Shown piece after piece: positions 9,329-16,988 of a DNA stretch of 64,000 nucleotides (position 1 is its first letter; each line of letters starts with the position of its first letter). The notes beneath the pieces were generated by a model. It saw only the letters and a program-made list of their open reading frames with translations. It searched no databases and was not told where the DNA came from. The stretch lies in the NCBI RefSeq assembly GCF_001424545.1, contig NZ_LMQL01000004.1:71815-135814 (forward strand). Reading direction: 5' to 3'. Both the position numbers and the translations under genes were made by a program. Source of the stretch: Ramlibacter sp. Leaf400. Its GTDB lineage: Bacteria; Pseudomonadota; Gammaproteobacteria; Burkholderiales; Burkholderiaceae_C.

Positions 9329-10489
9329 ATGCTCCCCGCCGTCAAGGACTACCGCGAACTGGCGCGCCGCCGGCTCGCCCGTTTCGCGTTCGACTACCTG
9401 GAAGGCGGCGCGGAGGACGGCCGCACGCTGGCGCGCAACGTCGAGGCCTGGCAGGCGGTGCTGTTCCGCCCGCGCGCGCTGCAGGACGTGGCGCAGGTGG
9501 ACACCGGCGTCGAGCTGTTCGGCCGCCGGCAGGCGCTGCCGATGCTGGTCGGCCCCACCGGGCTGAACGGCCTGTACTGGCCGCGCGCCGAAGAAGCGCT
9601 GGCCCGCGCCGCGCGCGACGCCGGCGTGCCCTTCGTGCTGTCGACCGCTTCCACCTCGCTGCTGGAGGACGTGCGGGCCGCCAGCGAAGGCGAGCTGTGG
9701 CTGCAGCTCTATGTGCAGCGTGAGCGCCGCATCGCCGAGGACATGATGGCGCGCGCCCGCGCCGCGAACTTCCATGCACTGATGCTCACCGTGGACACCA
9801 TGGTGCACGGCAAGCGCGACCACGACGTGCGCAACGGCTTCCGCATGCCGGTGCCGTGGACGCCGCGGTTGATGGCCGACCTGGCCCGCCACCCGCGCTG
9901 GTGCCTGCGCATGCTGCGGCAGGGCGGCTCGCCCCAGCTGGTGAACCTGGCGCGCAGCTCGGGCCTGTCGCCCGACCTGCGCAAGCAGGCCGCCGCGATG
10001 AGCCGCCAGATGGACATGTCGCTGAACTGGGGCGACCTGGCCTGGGTGCGCCGGCACTGGGCGGGCCCGGTGATCGTGAAGGGCATCCTCAGCGCCGAGG
10101 ACGCCCGCACCGCGCGGGACCACGGCGCCGACGGCATCGTGGTGAGCAACCACGGCGGACGCCAGCTGGAGGGCGCCCCGAGTTCGCTGGAGCGGCTGCC
10201 CGAGATCGTCGACGTGGCCGGCGACCGCATGCACGTCTTCATCGACGGCGGCGTGCGCCGCGGCAGCGACATCGCCAAGGCCCTCGCGTTGGGCGCGAAG
10301 GCGGTGCTGCTGGGACGCGCCCCGCTGTACGGCCTGGCCGCGCGCGGCCCGCAAGGCGCGGCGGAGGTGCTGGAGATCCTGCGCAGCGAATTCGAGACCA
10401 CGCTGCGCCTCCTGGGCGTGACGGCTGCCAGCCGGCTGGACGCCAGCTCGCTGTGCGAAGATCACCGGCAGCGCCTGCGGGCGCTGTGA
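9329..10489 (+). CDS. FMN-dependent alpha-hydroxyacid oxidase/dehydrogenase
   Basis: A 386-residue member of the lactate/mandelate dehydrogenase and glycolate oxidase family. It has the N-terminal FDYLEGGAEDG, FMN-binding and catalytic stretches LSTASTSLLEDV, LWLQLYVQ and LTVDTMVHGKRD, the active-site VSNHGGRQLEG (catalytic His, substrate Arg), and DGGVRRGSD plus LLGRAP for the FMN phosphate. It oxidises an L-2-hydroxyacid to a 2-oxoacid. The operon also codes an FAD oxidase of the usually D-specific family, so it may serve both stereoisomers of one hydroxyacid. Confidence 0.9.
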   Translation: MLPAVKDYRELARRRLARFAFDYLEGGAEDGRTLARNVEAWQAVLFRPRALQDVAQVDTGVELFGRRQALPMLVGPTGLNGLYWPRAEEALARAARDAGVPFVLSTASTSLLEDVRAASEGELWLQLYVQRERRIAEDMMARARAANFHALMLTVDTMVHGKRDHDVRNGFRMPVPWTPRLMADLARHPRWCLRMLRQGGSPQLVNLARSSGLSPDLRKQAAAMSRQMDMSLNWGDLAWVRRHWAGPVIVKGILSAEDARTARDHGADGIVVSNHGGRQLEGAPSSLERLPEIVDVAGDRMHVFIDGGVRRGSDIAKALALGAKAVLLGRAPLYGLAARGPQGAAEVLEILRSEFETTLRLLGVTAASRLDASSLCEDHRQRLRAL

Positions 10490-10511
10490 GGACACGGAGC
10501 GAACCACCAGC

Positions 10512-11321
10512 ATGTCGACCAAACCGAACCGCGAAGCGCTGCGGCTGCAGCCCGAGCGCTCGTCGCTGTTCGTCGGATCGGTGGAAAAAGCCTTCCAGGT
10601 GCTGGAGGCCTTCCGCGACACGCAGCGCCTGATGTCGATGGCCGAGATCGCGCGCGCGGCCAACCTGGACCGCAGCGCCACGCAGCGGCTGGTGCACACG
10701 ATGGAGCAACTGGGCTACATCCGCCGCCTGCCCGAGTCGCCGCTCTACGGCCTGGCCTCCAAGGTGCTGCGCCTGTCGTACAACTACCTGCGCTCGCGCG
10801 AGATCATCGACCGCGCCGCGCCCTACCTGCTGGAGATCACGCACTCGGTGGGCGAGACCTCCAACCTGCAGGAACTGGATGGCACCGACATCGTGTTCCT
10901 GGCGCGGTTCCCGGGCCGGCACCTGGTGAACGTGGACATCGCGGTCGGTTCGCGGTTGCCGGCGGTGTTCACCGCCTCGGGGCGCGCGATGCTCTCCAAG
11001 CTGGACATCGCCCACCGCGAAGAGGTCATCCGCTCCACGCCGCTGCAGGCGATCACCCCGATGACGGAGACCGACCCCCAGCTGCTGCTGCGCCACATCG
11101 ACGACGCCGCGAAGCGGGGCTTCGCGCTGGTGCAGAACCAGACGGTGATCGGCGACATCTCCATCGCCGCCGCGATCACCGGCCACCAGGGCGAGCCGAT
11201 CGGCGCGGTCAACATCTCCGTGCCTTCCACCCGCTGGACGCTGGAGCGGGCCGAGGAGCAGCTGCTGCCGCACGTGCTCCTGGCCGCCACGTCGATCTCG
11301 CAGGCGAGGGCGGTCACCTGA
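10512..11321 (+). CDS. IclR-family transcriptional regulator
   Basis: A 269-residue regulator. A winged helix-turn-helix lies at about residues 15-80 (SVEKAFQVLEAFRD, MSMAEIARAANLDRSATQRLVHTM), followed by the IclR effector-binding domain (LLEITHSVGETSNLQEL, FTASGRAMLS, GDISIAAAITG). As the last gene of the hydroxyacid/ABC operon it is likely the local regulator, with the inverted repeat at 2897-2909 a possible target. It begins 22 bp after the FMN oxidase stop. Confidence 0.9.
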   Translation: MSTKPNREALRLQPERSSLFVGSVEKAFQVLEAFRDTQRLMSMAEIARAANLDRSATQRLVHTMEQLGYIRRLPESPLYGLASKVLRLSYNYLRSREIIDRAAPYLLEITHSVGETSNLQELDGTDIVFLARFPGRHLVNVDIAVGSRLPAVFTASGRAMLSKLDIAHREEVIRSTPLQAITPMTETDPQLLLRHIDDAAKRGFALVQNQTVIGDISIAAAITGHQGEPIGAVNISVPSTRWTLERAEEQLLPHVLLAATSISQARAVT

Positions 11322-11326
11322 CCGCC
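11309..11326 (+). terminator. Candidate terminator hairpin between convergent genes
   Basis: GGCGGTCA / TGACCGCC form a perfect 8-bp stem around a CC centre, overlapping the end of the IclR gene and pointing at the convergent gene that ends at 11345. There is no T-run on either side, so intrinsic termination is uncertain; it could act in both directions. Confidence 0.35.
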
Positions 11327-11344
11327 TGACCGCGCCCCGGCCCG

Positions 11345-11815
11345 TCACGAGCCGAACACCAGCCTGGCGATGATGCCCGTCGCGACCGCGGCGAGCACGT
11401 AGTCCGGCCCGACCTGCACCCACTGGTAGCCGCGGGGCGGCGCGGACAGGTGGTGGCCGCGCCAGTTGGACACCACGTACTCCCGATGGCGCAGCTCCCC
11501 GGGGATCCGGCCGCCGCGCCGGAATTCGGCGCCGCGCGCGTCGTGGTAGCGGCGGACGTGGCGCCGGTCTTCGCGCGCTTCACGCGCCTCGCGCGCCTCC
11601 CGCAGGTCGCGCTGCGCTTCGCGAAGGTCCTGCCGCGCCTCGCGGGCTTCCCGGGGGTTGTCGGCCTGGCGCAGATCGCGCTGGGCCTCCCGGATGTCCT
11701 GCCGGGCTTCGCGCGCATCCTGGCGTACCTCGTGGCGCGCAGGTTGGGCGAACGACAGGGAAGAAAAGCCCAGGGAGGCGATGGCGATGCTGCAGACGAT
11801 GGTCTTGGCTGTCAT
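11345..11815 (-). CDS. Exported RcnB-like protein with charged repeats
   Basis: A 156-residue protein with a clear signal peptide (cleavage after SLSFA). The mature N-terminal half is a highly charged repeat: REARQD / REAQRDLR units recur about every 7-11 residues (about residues 30-90), predicted as a long helix or coiled coil. The C-terminal part (RREYVV-like, WRGHHLSAPPRGYQWVQVGPDYVLAAVATG) matches the short domain of the RcnB periplasmic nickel/cobalt-homeostasis family. It is monocistronic, convergent with the IclR gene. A metal role is family-based, not shown here. Confidence 0.8.
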   Translation of the reverse strand: MTAKTIVCSIAIASLGFSSLSFAQPARHEVRQDAREARQDIREAQRDLRQADNPREAREARQDLREAQRDLREAREAREAREDRRHVRRYHDARGAEFRRGGRIPGELRHREYVVSNWRGHHLSAPPRGYQWVQVGPDYVLAAVATGIIARLVFGS

Positions 11816-11971
11816 GTCCGGTTTGCTCCGTAGTTGGAGCCTCCATGCTCGCCAGGCCCCGCAAACCCCCGGCGTACGCCGGGTGCAGGTTTGGTACGCA
11901 GTTGCAAGACAGTGTGTCGGGCGGAGCGGAAAGCGGAGTGCTCCATGCGGGCACTCACCATCCTCCGGCCC

Positions 11972-12769
11972 TCAGATCATGAAGGCCCCGCCGTTGACAT
12001 CCAGCGTGGCGCCGGTGACGAAGCCGGCGTCGACACTCGCGAGGTAGGACACCGCGGCGGCCACGTCGTCGGGCGTGCCGAAGCGGCGGACCGGGATGTT
12101 GGCGCGGTAGCGCTCGTTGACCTCGGGGCTGACGGTCTGCGCCATCGGGGTGTCGATGCGTCCCGGCGCCACGGCGTTGACCGTGATGCCGAGCTCGCCC
12201 ACCTCGCAGGCCAGCGTCCGGGCCAGGCTGGCCAGGCCGGCCTTGGACGCGCCGTAGTGCGCCCCCGAGATCTCGCTGCGCGTTCGTCCCGCCTGCGAGG
12301 CGATGTTCACGATGCGGCCCCAGCGCGCCTCGACCATGCCCGGCAGGCAGGCCCGCGCGCACAGGAACGCGCTGGTCAGGTTGACGTCCAGCACCTGGCG
12401 CCATTCCTGCAGCGTGGCCTGCGCCACGGTCGCCTTGCGGCCCTGGTGCTTGGGCGAGATCGCGGCGTTGTTGACCAGGATGTCGATGCCGCCGAAGGCC
12501 TGCGTCACGCGGCGGGCCATCTGCTGCACCTCGTCCTCGCGGGACACGTCGCAGACGACCGCCAGAGCGCGCCCGCCGCCTTGCGGCAGGCCGCTCAGCG
12601 CTTCGTCCAGGGCGGCGCGGTCGAGGTCGACCAGCGCCACGTCCGCGCCTTCGCGCAGCAGGCGCTGCGCGATGCCCAGGCCGATGCCGCGCGCGGCCCC
12701 GGTGACGACCGCACGCCGGCCCGCGTGCAGCACGGGGGAGAAGCAACCCGGGGTGGCCATGCCGGTCAC
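11972..12769 (-). CDS. SDR-family NAD(P)-dependent oxidoreductase
   Basis: A 265-residue classical short-chain dehydrogenase. Cofactor motif VVTGAARGIGLGIA (near residue 20), NNAAIS, and the catalytic YxxxK in HYGASKAGL with the upstream Ser of IVNIASQAG are present; the C-terminus VTGATLDVNGG is standard. It is the last gene of the minus-strand CoA-thioester operon and overlaps the Bug receptor gene by 4 bp. In this setting a 3-hydroxyacyl-CoA dehydrogenase role is likely, but a free-alcohol dehydrogenase is possible. Confidence 0.88.
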   Translation of the reverse strand: MTGMATPGCFSPVLHAGRRAVVTGAARGIGLGIAQRLLREGADVALVDLDRAALDEALSGLPQGGGRALAVVCDVSREDEVQQMARRVTQAFGGIDILVNNAAISPKHQGRKATVAQATLQEWRQVLDVNLTSAFLCARACLPGMVEARWGRIVNIASQAGRTRSEISGAHYGASKAGLASLARTLACEVGELGITVNAVAPGRIDTPMAQTVSPEVNERYRANIPVRRFGTPDDVAAAVSYLASVDAGFVTGATLDVNGGAFMI

Positions 12770-13764
12770 TCGAACTTCAGCTTGTTGTCCTGGATCAGCT
12801 TGGCCGTGCGGGCAGCTTCGGCCCGGATGAAGTCCGAGTACTCCTTGGGGCCCAGCGCGACCGGGATCATGCCCAGCTCGACGAACCGGGCGCGCACGTC
12901 CGGCATGGCCATGATCTTGGCGGTCTCGGCCTGCAGCCGCTGGGCGATGGGCGCCGGCGTGCCGGAGGGGATCAGCATGCCGATGGTGGAGCCGAACACG
13001 AAGCTGGGGAAGCCTTGCTCGCGCATCGTGGGCACGTCGGGCACCAGCTGCGAGCGGGTGGCGCTGGTGACGGCCAGGGCCTTGAGCTTGCCCGCCTTCA
13101 CGTGCGGCGCGGAGGACGCGACCGTGTCGAAGAACAGGTCGATGCGGCCGGCCAGCAGTTCCGTGATGGCGAGCGCGCTGCCCTTGAACGGCACGTGCGT
13201 CATCTCGACGCCACCCTGGTTCTTCAGCAGCTCCGCCGCCAGGTAGGAGGTGGTGATGCCGCCGAAACTGGCGAAGTTGAGGGTGTTGGGGTTGGCCTTG
13301 GCGTGCCGCACCAGGTCGGCCACGCTGTTGAAAGGCGAGTTGGCGGGCACCACCAGCATGTTGGGCGCCGTCACCAGGCCGCCCAGCGGCGTGAAGTCGC
13401 GCTCGACGTTGTACTGGATCTGGTGGCCCATGACGGTGGGCGCGACGGTCAGGTCGGTGCTGGTCCCCATGTAGAGGGTGTTGCCGTCCGGCGCGGACTT
13501 GGCCGCGGCGGTCGCCGCGATGGTGGAGTTGGCGCCGGGCTTGTTCTCCACGACGACGGGCTGCCCCAGCGCGGCGGAATACTTCTGCGCCATCAGGCGC
13601 GCGGTCACGTCGCCGGCACCGCCGGGCGCGAAGCCCAGGATCAGCTTCAACGGGCCCGAGGGCCAGGCGGCCTGCGCAAAAGCCGCAGGGGCGGCGGCGA
13701 CGAGCAGCGAGGAAGCCAGGGCCGCCAGCACGGTGCGGCGGGGGAGGAGGGTTGCACGGTTCAC
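12766..13764 (-). CDS. Bug/TctC-family tripartite tricarboxylate receptor
   Basis: A 332-residue periplasmic binding protein. It has a signal peptide (LAALASSLLVAAAPAAFAQA), the Bug N-terminal strand PLKLILGFAPGGAGDVTARL, ENKPGANSTIAA, and the conserved THVPFKGSALAITELLAGRIDLFFD. I chose GTG 13764, which has an AAGGAG 8 bp upstream and begins just before the signal peptide; the frame stays open further up. No TctA/TctB permease genes are near. It sits inside the CoA-thioester operon, so it probably captures the acid that the neighbouring enzymes activate. Confidence 0.9.
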   Translation of the reverse strand: MNRATLLPRRTVLAALASSLLVAAAPAAFAQAAWPSGPLKLILGFAPGGAGDVTARLMAQKYSAALGQPVVVENKPGANSTIAATAAAKSAPDGNTLYMGTSTDLTVAPTVMGHQIQYNVERDFTPLGGLVTAPNMLVVPANSPFNSVADLVRHAKANPNTLNFASFGGITTSYLAAELLKNQGGVEMTHVPFKGSALAITELLAGRIDLFFDTVASSAPHVKAGKLKALAVTSATRSQLVPDVPTMREQGFPSFVFGSTIGMLIPSGTPAPIAQRLQAETAKIMAMPDVRARFVELGMIPVALGPKEYSDFIRAEAARTAKLIQDNKLKFE

Positions 13765-13793
13765 GGGAGTCTCCTTGTGGTTGGGATGGACCT

Positions 13794-14237
13794 TCAGCAC
13801 AGCGGGCAGGCCAGGGCCAGCTCGCCGCGCAACTTGATTTCGCCTGCCGTGTCGGTCAGCGTCACGGCGAACGAGACCCGGCGCTCGGCGCCGGTGGTGG
13901 AGATGCTCTGCGCGACGGCGCGCAGCGACAGGCGGGCGCCCGGCGGCACCGGCGCGGTGAATCTCACGCGGCAGGACCGCAGTGCCTGCTGTGGCCACCG
14001 GTCGGTGAACAGGCGCAGCATTCGCGCGCAGGTGTACATGCCGTGGGCGATCACGTCGCCCATGCCGTGCTCGCGAGCGTAGTCGCTGTCCACGTGCACG
14101 GGGTGGTGGTCGCCCGAGCCACCGGCATAGAGCGCGAGGGCCAGGCGGGTCACGGGTTCGGCGTCCTCGATGACGAGCGCCTGTCCCACCTCGACGGCGG
14201 ACAGCGAGGCGAAGCCTTGGTGGGGCAGGTCAGCCAT
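13794..14237 (-). CDS. MaoC-like hydratase subunit with hydratase-2 motif
   Basis: A 147-residue single hot-dog domain. YAGGSGDHHPVHVD (near residue 38) is the R-specific hydratase-2 motif, with Asp and His in the catalytic positions and His replacing the usual Asn. The neighbouring gene codes a second hot-dog domain without this motif. The two likely form a heteromeric enoyl-CoA hydratase, as ChsH1-ChsH2 do in steroid degradation. The start ATG 14237 overlaps the upstream gene by 8 bp. Confidence 0.82.
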   Translation of the reverse strand: MADLPHQGFASLSAVEVGQALVIEDAEPVTRLALALYAGGSGDHHPVHVDSDYAREHGMGDVIAHGMYTCARMLRLFTDRWPQQALRSCRVRFTAPVPPGARLSLRAVAQSISTTGAERRVSFAVTLTDTAGEIKLRGELALACPLC

Positions 14238-14673
14238 GGCGCACCACCAGGACGCTGACCAGGTTGGCGACGGGCCGCCCGTCGGCGTGGGTGACGGTGG
14301 TCCGGCGCTCGACCGCCTCGAGCAGGCCGCCCTTCTTCGATTCGATGCCGGTGATGCGGGCCGAAACGTGAAGGGTCTGCCCGGCGAACGCGTCGCCCAG
14401 CCATTCGAACGACTGTTCCCCGTGCAGCATGCGGGCCGGCGGCACGCCGAGGACCTCCGCAATCGCGCGCCGACCCGGCAGGTCGCTCTCCAGCGTGAAG
14501 GCGTAGGTGGGCGGCACCAGCAGGTCCGGATAGCCCGCGGCCCGCGCCGCGTCCAGGTCGAAGCAGGCGGGATCGCGCAGGCCCACGGCCTTGGCGAACA
14601 GTCGCAGCCGGCCACGCTCGACATGGACGGCGCCCGAGGCCACGGTGGTTCCGATCAGCGCCCGGTCGATCAT
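14230..14673 (-). CDS. MaoC N-terminal-type (FAS1-like) hot-dog subunit
   Basis: A 147-residue protein resembling the N-terminal half of two-domain MaoC hydratases: LLVPPTYAFTLESDLP, LHGEQSFEWLGDAFAGQTL and GGLLEAVERRTTVTHADG. It lacks the catalytic Asp/His motif that its partner at 13794-14237 carries, so it probably supplies the substrate-binding half of a heteromer. It begins 3 bp after the acyl-CoA dehydrogenase stop, with near-equal length to its partner. The assignment as a hydratase partner rests on domain type and operon order. Confidence 0.8.
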   Translation of the reverse strand: MIDRALIGTTVASGAVHVERGRLRLFAKAVGLRDPACFDLDAARAAGYPDLLVPPTYAFTLESDLPGRRAIAEVLGVPPARMLHGEQSFEWLGDAFAGQTLHVSARITGIESKKGGLLEAVERRTTVTHADGRPVANLVSVLVVRHG

Positions 14674-14675
14674 GC

Positions 14676-16988
14676 TCAGAGCCCCAGCGCGGTCCTGGCG
14701 ATGATGCCCAGCTGGACCTCGGCGGCGCCGCCGAAGATCGTGGCCGCGCGGCTGTTCGCATGGTCGGGCACGAGGGCGGCCAGGGCGGGGTCGTCCATCC
14801 CCTGCGGGTCGTGCCAGCGCAGTGCTTCGTCGCCCAGGCACTCCACCCCCAGTTCGGCGATGGCCTGCTTGAGGCGGCTGGCGCGCAGCTTGAGAATGGA
14901 AGATACCGGCCCCGGGTTCTGCCCCGGCGCCAGCGGCGCGATCGCACCCAGCTCCAGCCGCTCGAACGAGTCCAGGTCGGCCAGGACCTCGCCAAAGCGG
15001 ATGGCGAGCGAGTCGTCCGCAGCGCTGTCCGCCCCGATGGCGAGCCCGACCCGCTTGAGCTGCGAGCGCAGGCGCGGCGCGAAGATGCCGGCGCCCCGCT
15101 CGAACTCCAGCAGGTACTTTGCGCATTCCCAGCCCGCGTTCTCGGCGCCGATGCGGTGGGCCTGCGGCACCCGCACGTTCTCGAAGAACACCTCGTTGAC
15201 GTCGTGGTCGCCCCCGATCGTGGCGATCGGGCGCACCTTGATGCCGGGGCTGGCCATGTCGACCAGCAGGAAGCTGATGCCGTCCTGCCGCTTGCCCTCG
15301 GTGCTGGTGCGCACCAGGGCGAACATCCAGTTGGCATGCTGGGCGTGGGTGGTCCAGATCTTGGAGCCGTTGAGCACGTAGTCGTCGCCGTCCGGCGTCG
15401 CCTGCAGGCGCAGCGACGCCAGGTCGGAGCCGGCGCCCGGCTCGCTGAAGCCCTGGCACCAGTAGTCCTCGCTCGAGAGGATGCGCGGCAGGAAGCGCTG
15501 CTTCTGCTCCTCGGTGCCGAAGCGAAGGATCACGGGCCCCACCAGGCGCACCCCCATCGGATGCACCAGCGGCGCGCCGGCGAGCATGCATTCGTTCTCG
15601 AAGGCGAACCGCTGAAGTGAACTCCAGCCGGTGCCGCCCCATTCCCGTGGCCAGAGCGGCACCAGCCAGCCGCGCTGCGACAGCGCGCGCTGCCAGGCGA
15701 TGGCGATCGGCGGCTCCGGGTAGACCCCGCTGGCCTGCCGCTGGCCGGCCCGCATCTCGTCGGTGAGGTGCTCCTCGATGAAGTCGCGCACCTCGGCGCG
15801 GAAGGCCTGCAGGCCGGACGGGCCGGCGGGCGAGCCTTGCGGGCCCAGGCTGGCGCTGTGCTGCCAGGAGCGGCTGGCCAGGGCCTGCCGCCCATAGGCC
15901 GCGCCATGGCGCAGGGCCGTGCCGGCCACGGCGCCGAAGGCGGTCAGCCGCCGGAAGGTGGCGGCGATGGGCAGTTCCTCGCACACGCCCATGGCGCCGT
16001 GCACCTGCACGGCTTCCTGCGCGATGAAGCGTGCGCAGCGGCCGACCTTGGAGCCCACCAGCGAGGCCATCGCCTCGGCCAGGTCCGCGTCGCCCGGCGC
16101 CGCATCGAGGCGCGTGGACGCCAGTTCGCAGGCGGCGCGGGCTTCCTCCAGCGCCACCGCCATCTCGGCCAGCCGGTGCTGGATGACCTGGAAGCGTGCG
16201 ATCGGCTGGCCGAACTGGACGCGCTGGCCGGTGTAGTCGACGCTGCCGCGCAGGGCGGCGTCCATGGCACCGCAGGCGTCCCAGGCCAGGGCCACGTGGG
16301 CGCGCGCCAGCGTCAGGCGAACCGCACGCAGGGCGGCCTCCCCCGAGGCCAGCAGCACCGCCGGGGTGTCCGCGAAATCGATGTCCGCGGCCAGGCCGTC
16401 ATCCGCCGTCCGCACCGGGCGCAGGGTCACGCCCGCCGCAGTCGCGTCCACGAGGAGCACCGCCGCAGCGCCGGCTTCATCCCGGGCACTCACCAGGAGA
16501 TGGCTGGCACCGGGGGCGCCGGCCACCAGCCGCTTGCGGCCGGACAGCACGAGATCCTTGCCCGCGAGCCGCACCCGCACCGACGCATAAGGGTCCGAGC
16601 CACCGCGGCGACCGCCCCGGTGCGCGAAGGCGACGCGCCGGCCCGCCGCGACCTCGCGCAGCAGGGCCGCGTGCCCGTCGCCGGCCAGCTCGCACAGCAG
16701 GCGCGCCGCGACCACGGTGCAGGCGTGGAACGGCTCCACCACGCGGTGGCGCCCCAGCTCCTGCATCAGCAGGCCGAGGTCGAATTCGCTGCCGCCGAGA
16801 CCGCCGCAGCGCTCCGGCAGCGGCAGGGCCGGCCAGCCCATCTCGGCGAAGTGCCGCCAGACGACCGCCCGGCAGCGCTGCGGGTCGCGCACGCTCAGCT
16901 CGCGCTGCGCGAAGCCGTATTCGGCGGACAGGAAGGCGTGCGCGCTGTCCTGCAGCATGCGCTGGTCGTCGGATCGCTCCAGGTTCAT
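14676..16988 (-). CDS. Fused double acyl-CoA dehydrogenase
   Basis: A single open frame of 770 residues with two complete acyl-CoA dehydrogenase modules joined near residue 375. Module 1 (about 1-365) keeps LMQELGRHRVVEPFHA, TGQRVQFGQPIARFQVIQH and VQVHGAMGVCEELP but has no Glu in the two usual catalytic-base positions. Module 2 (about 385-770) keeps WCQGFSEPGAGSDLASL, GSKIWTTHAQHANWM and LEFERGAGIF, whose Glu lies in the helix-G position used by isovaleryl-CoA-type enzymes. Module 2 is therefore the likely catalytic half and module 1 a structural or FAD-sharing half. It overlaps the CoA synthetase gene by 4 bp. Known relatives use two separate chains. Confidence 0.85.
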   Translation of the reverse strand: MNLERSDDQRMLQDSAHAFLSAEYGFAQRELSVRDPQRCRAVVWRHFAEMGWPALPLPERCGGLGGSEFDLGLLMQELGRHRVVEPFHACTVVAARLLCELAGDGHAALLREVAAGRRVAFAHRGGRRGGSDPYASVRVRLAGKDLVLSGRKRLVAGAPGASHLLVSARDEAGAAAVLLVDATAAGVTLRPVRTADDGLAADIDFADTPAVLLASGEAALRAVRLTLARAHVALAWDACGAMDAALRGSVDYTGQRVQFGQPIARFQVIQHRLAEMAVALEEARAACELASTRLDAAPGDADLAEAMASLVGSKVGRCARFIAQEAVQVHGAMGVCEELPIAATFRRLTAFGAVAGTALRHGAAYGRQALASRSWQHSASLGPQGSPAGPSGLQAFRAEVRDFIEEHLTDEMRAGQRQASGVYPEPPIAIAWQRALSQRGWLVPLWPREWGGTGWSSLQRFAFENECMLAGAPLVHPMGVRLVGPVILRFGTEEQKQRFLPRILSSEDYWCQGFSEPGAGSDLASLRLQATPDGDDYVLNGSKIWTTHAQHANWMFALVRTSTEGKRQDGISFLLVDMASPGIKVRPIATIGGDHDVNEVFFENVRVPQAHRIGAENAGWECAKYLLEFERGAGIFAPRLRSQLKRVGLAIGADSAADDSLAIRFGEVLADLDSFERLELGAIAPLAPGQNPGPVSSILKLRASRLKQAIAELGVECLGDEALRWHDPQGMDDPALAALVPDHANSRAATIFGGAAEVQLGIIARTALGL

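Noticed and set aside
11600..11740. Direct repeats resembling a CRISPR or tandem array
   Set aside because: They are coding repeats (REARQD/REAQRD) within the RcnB-like gene, without regular spacers.
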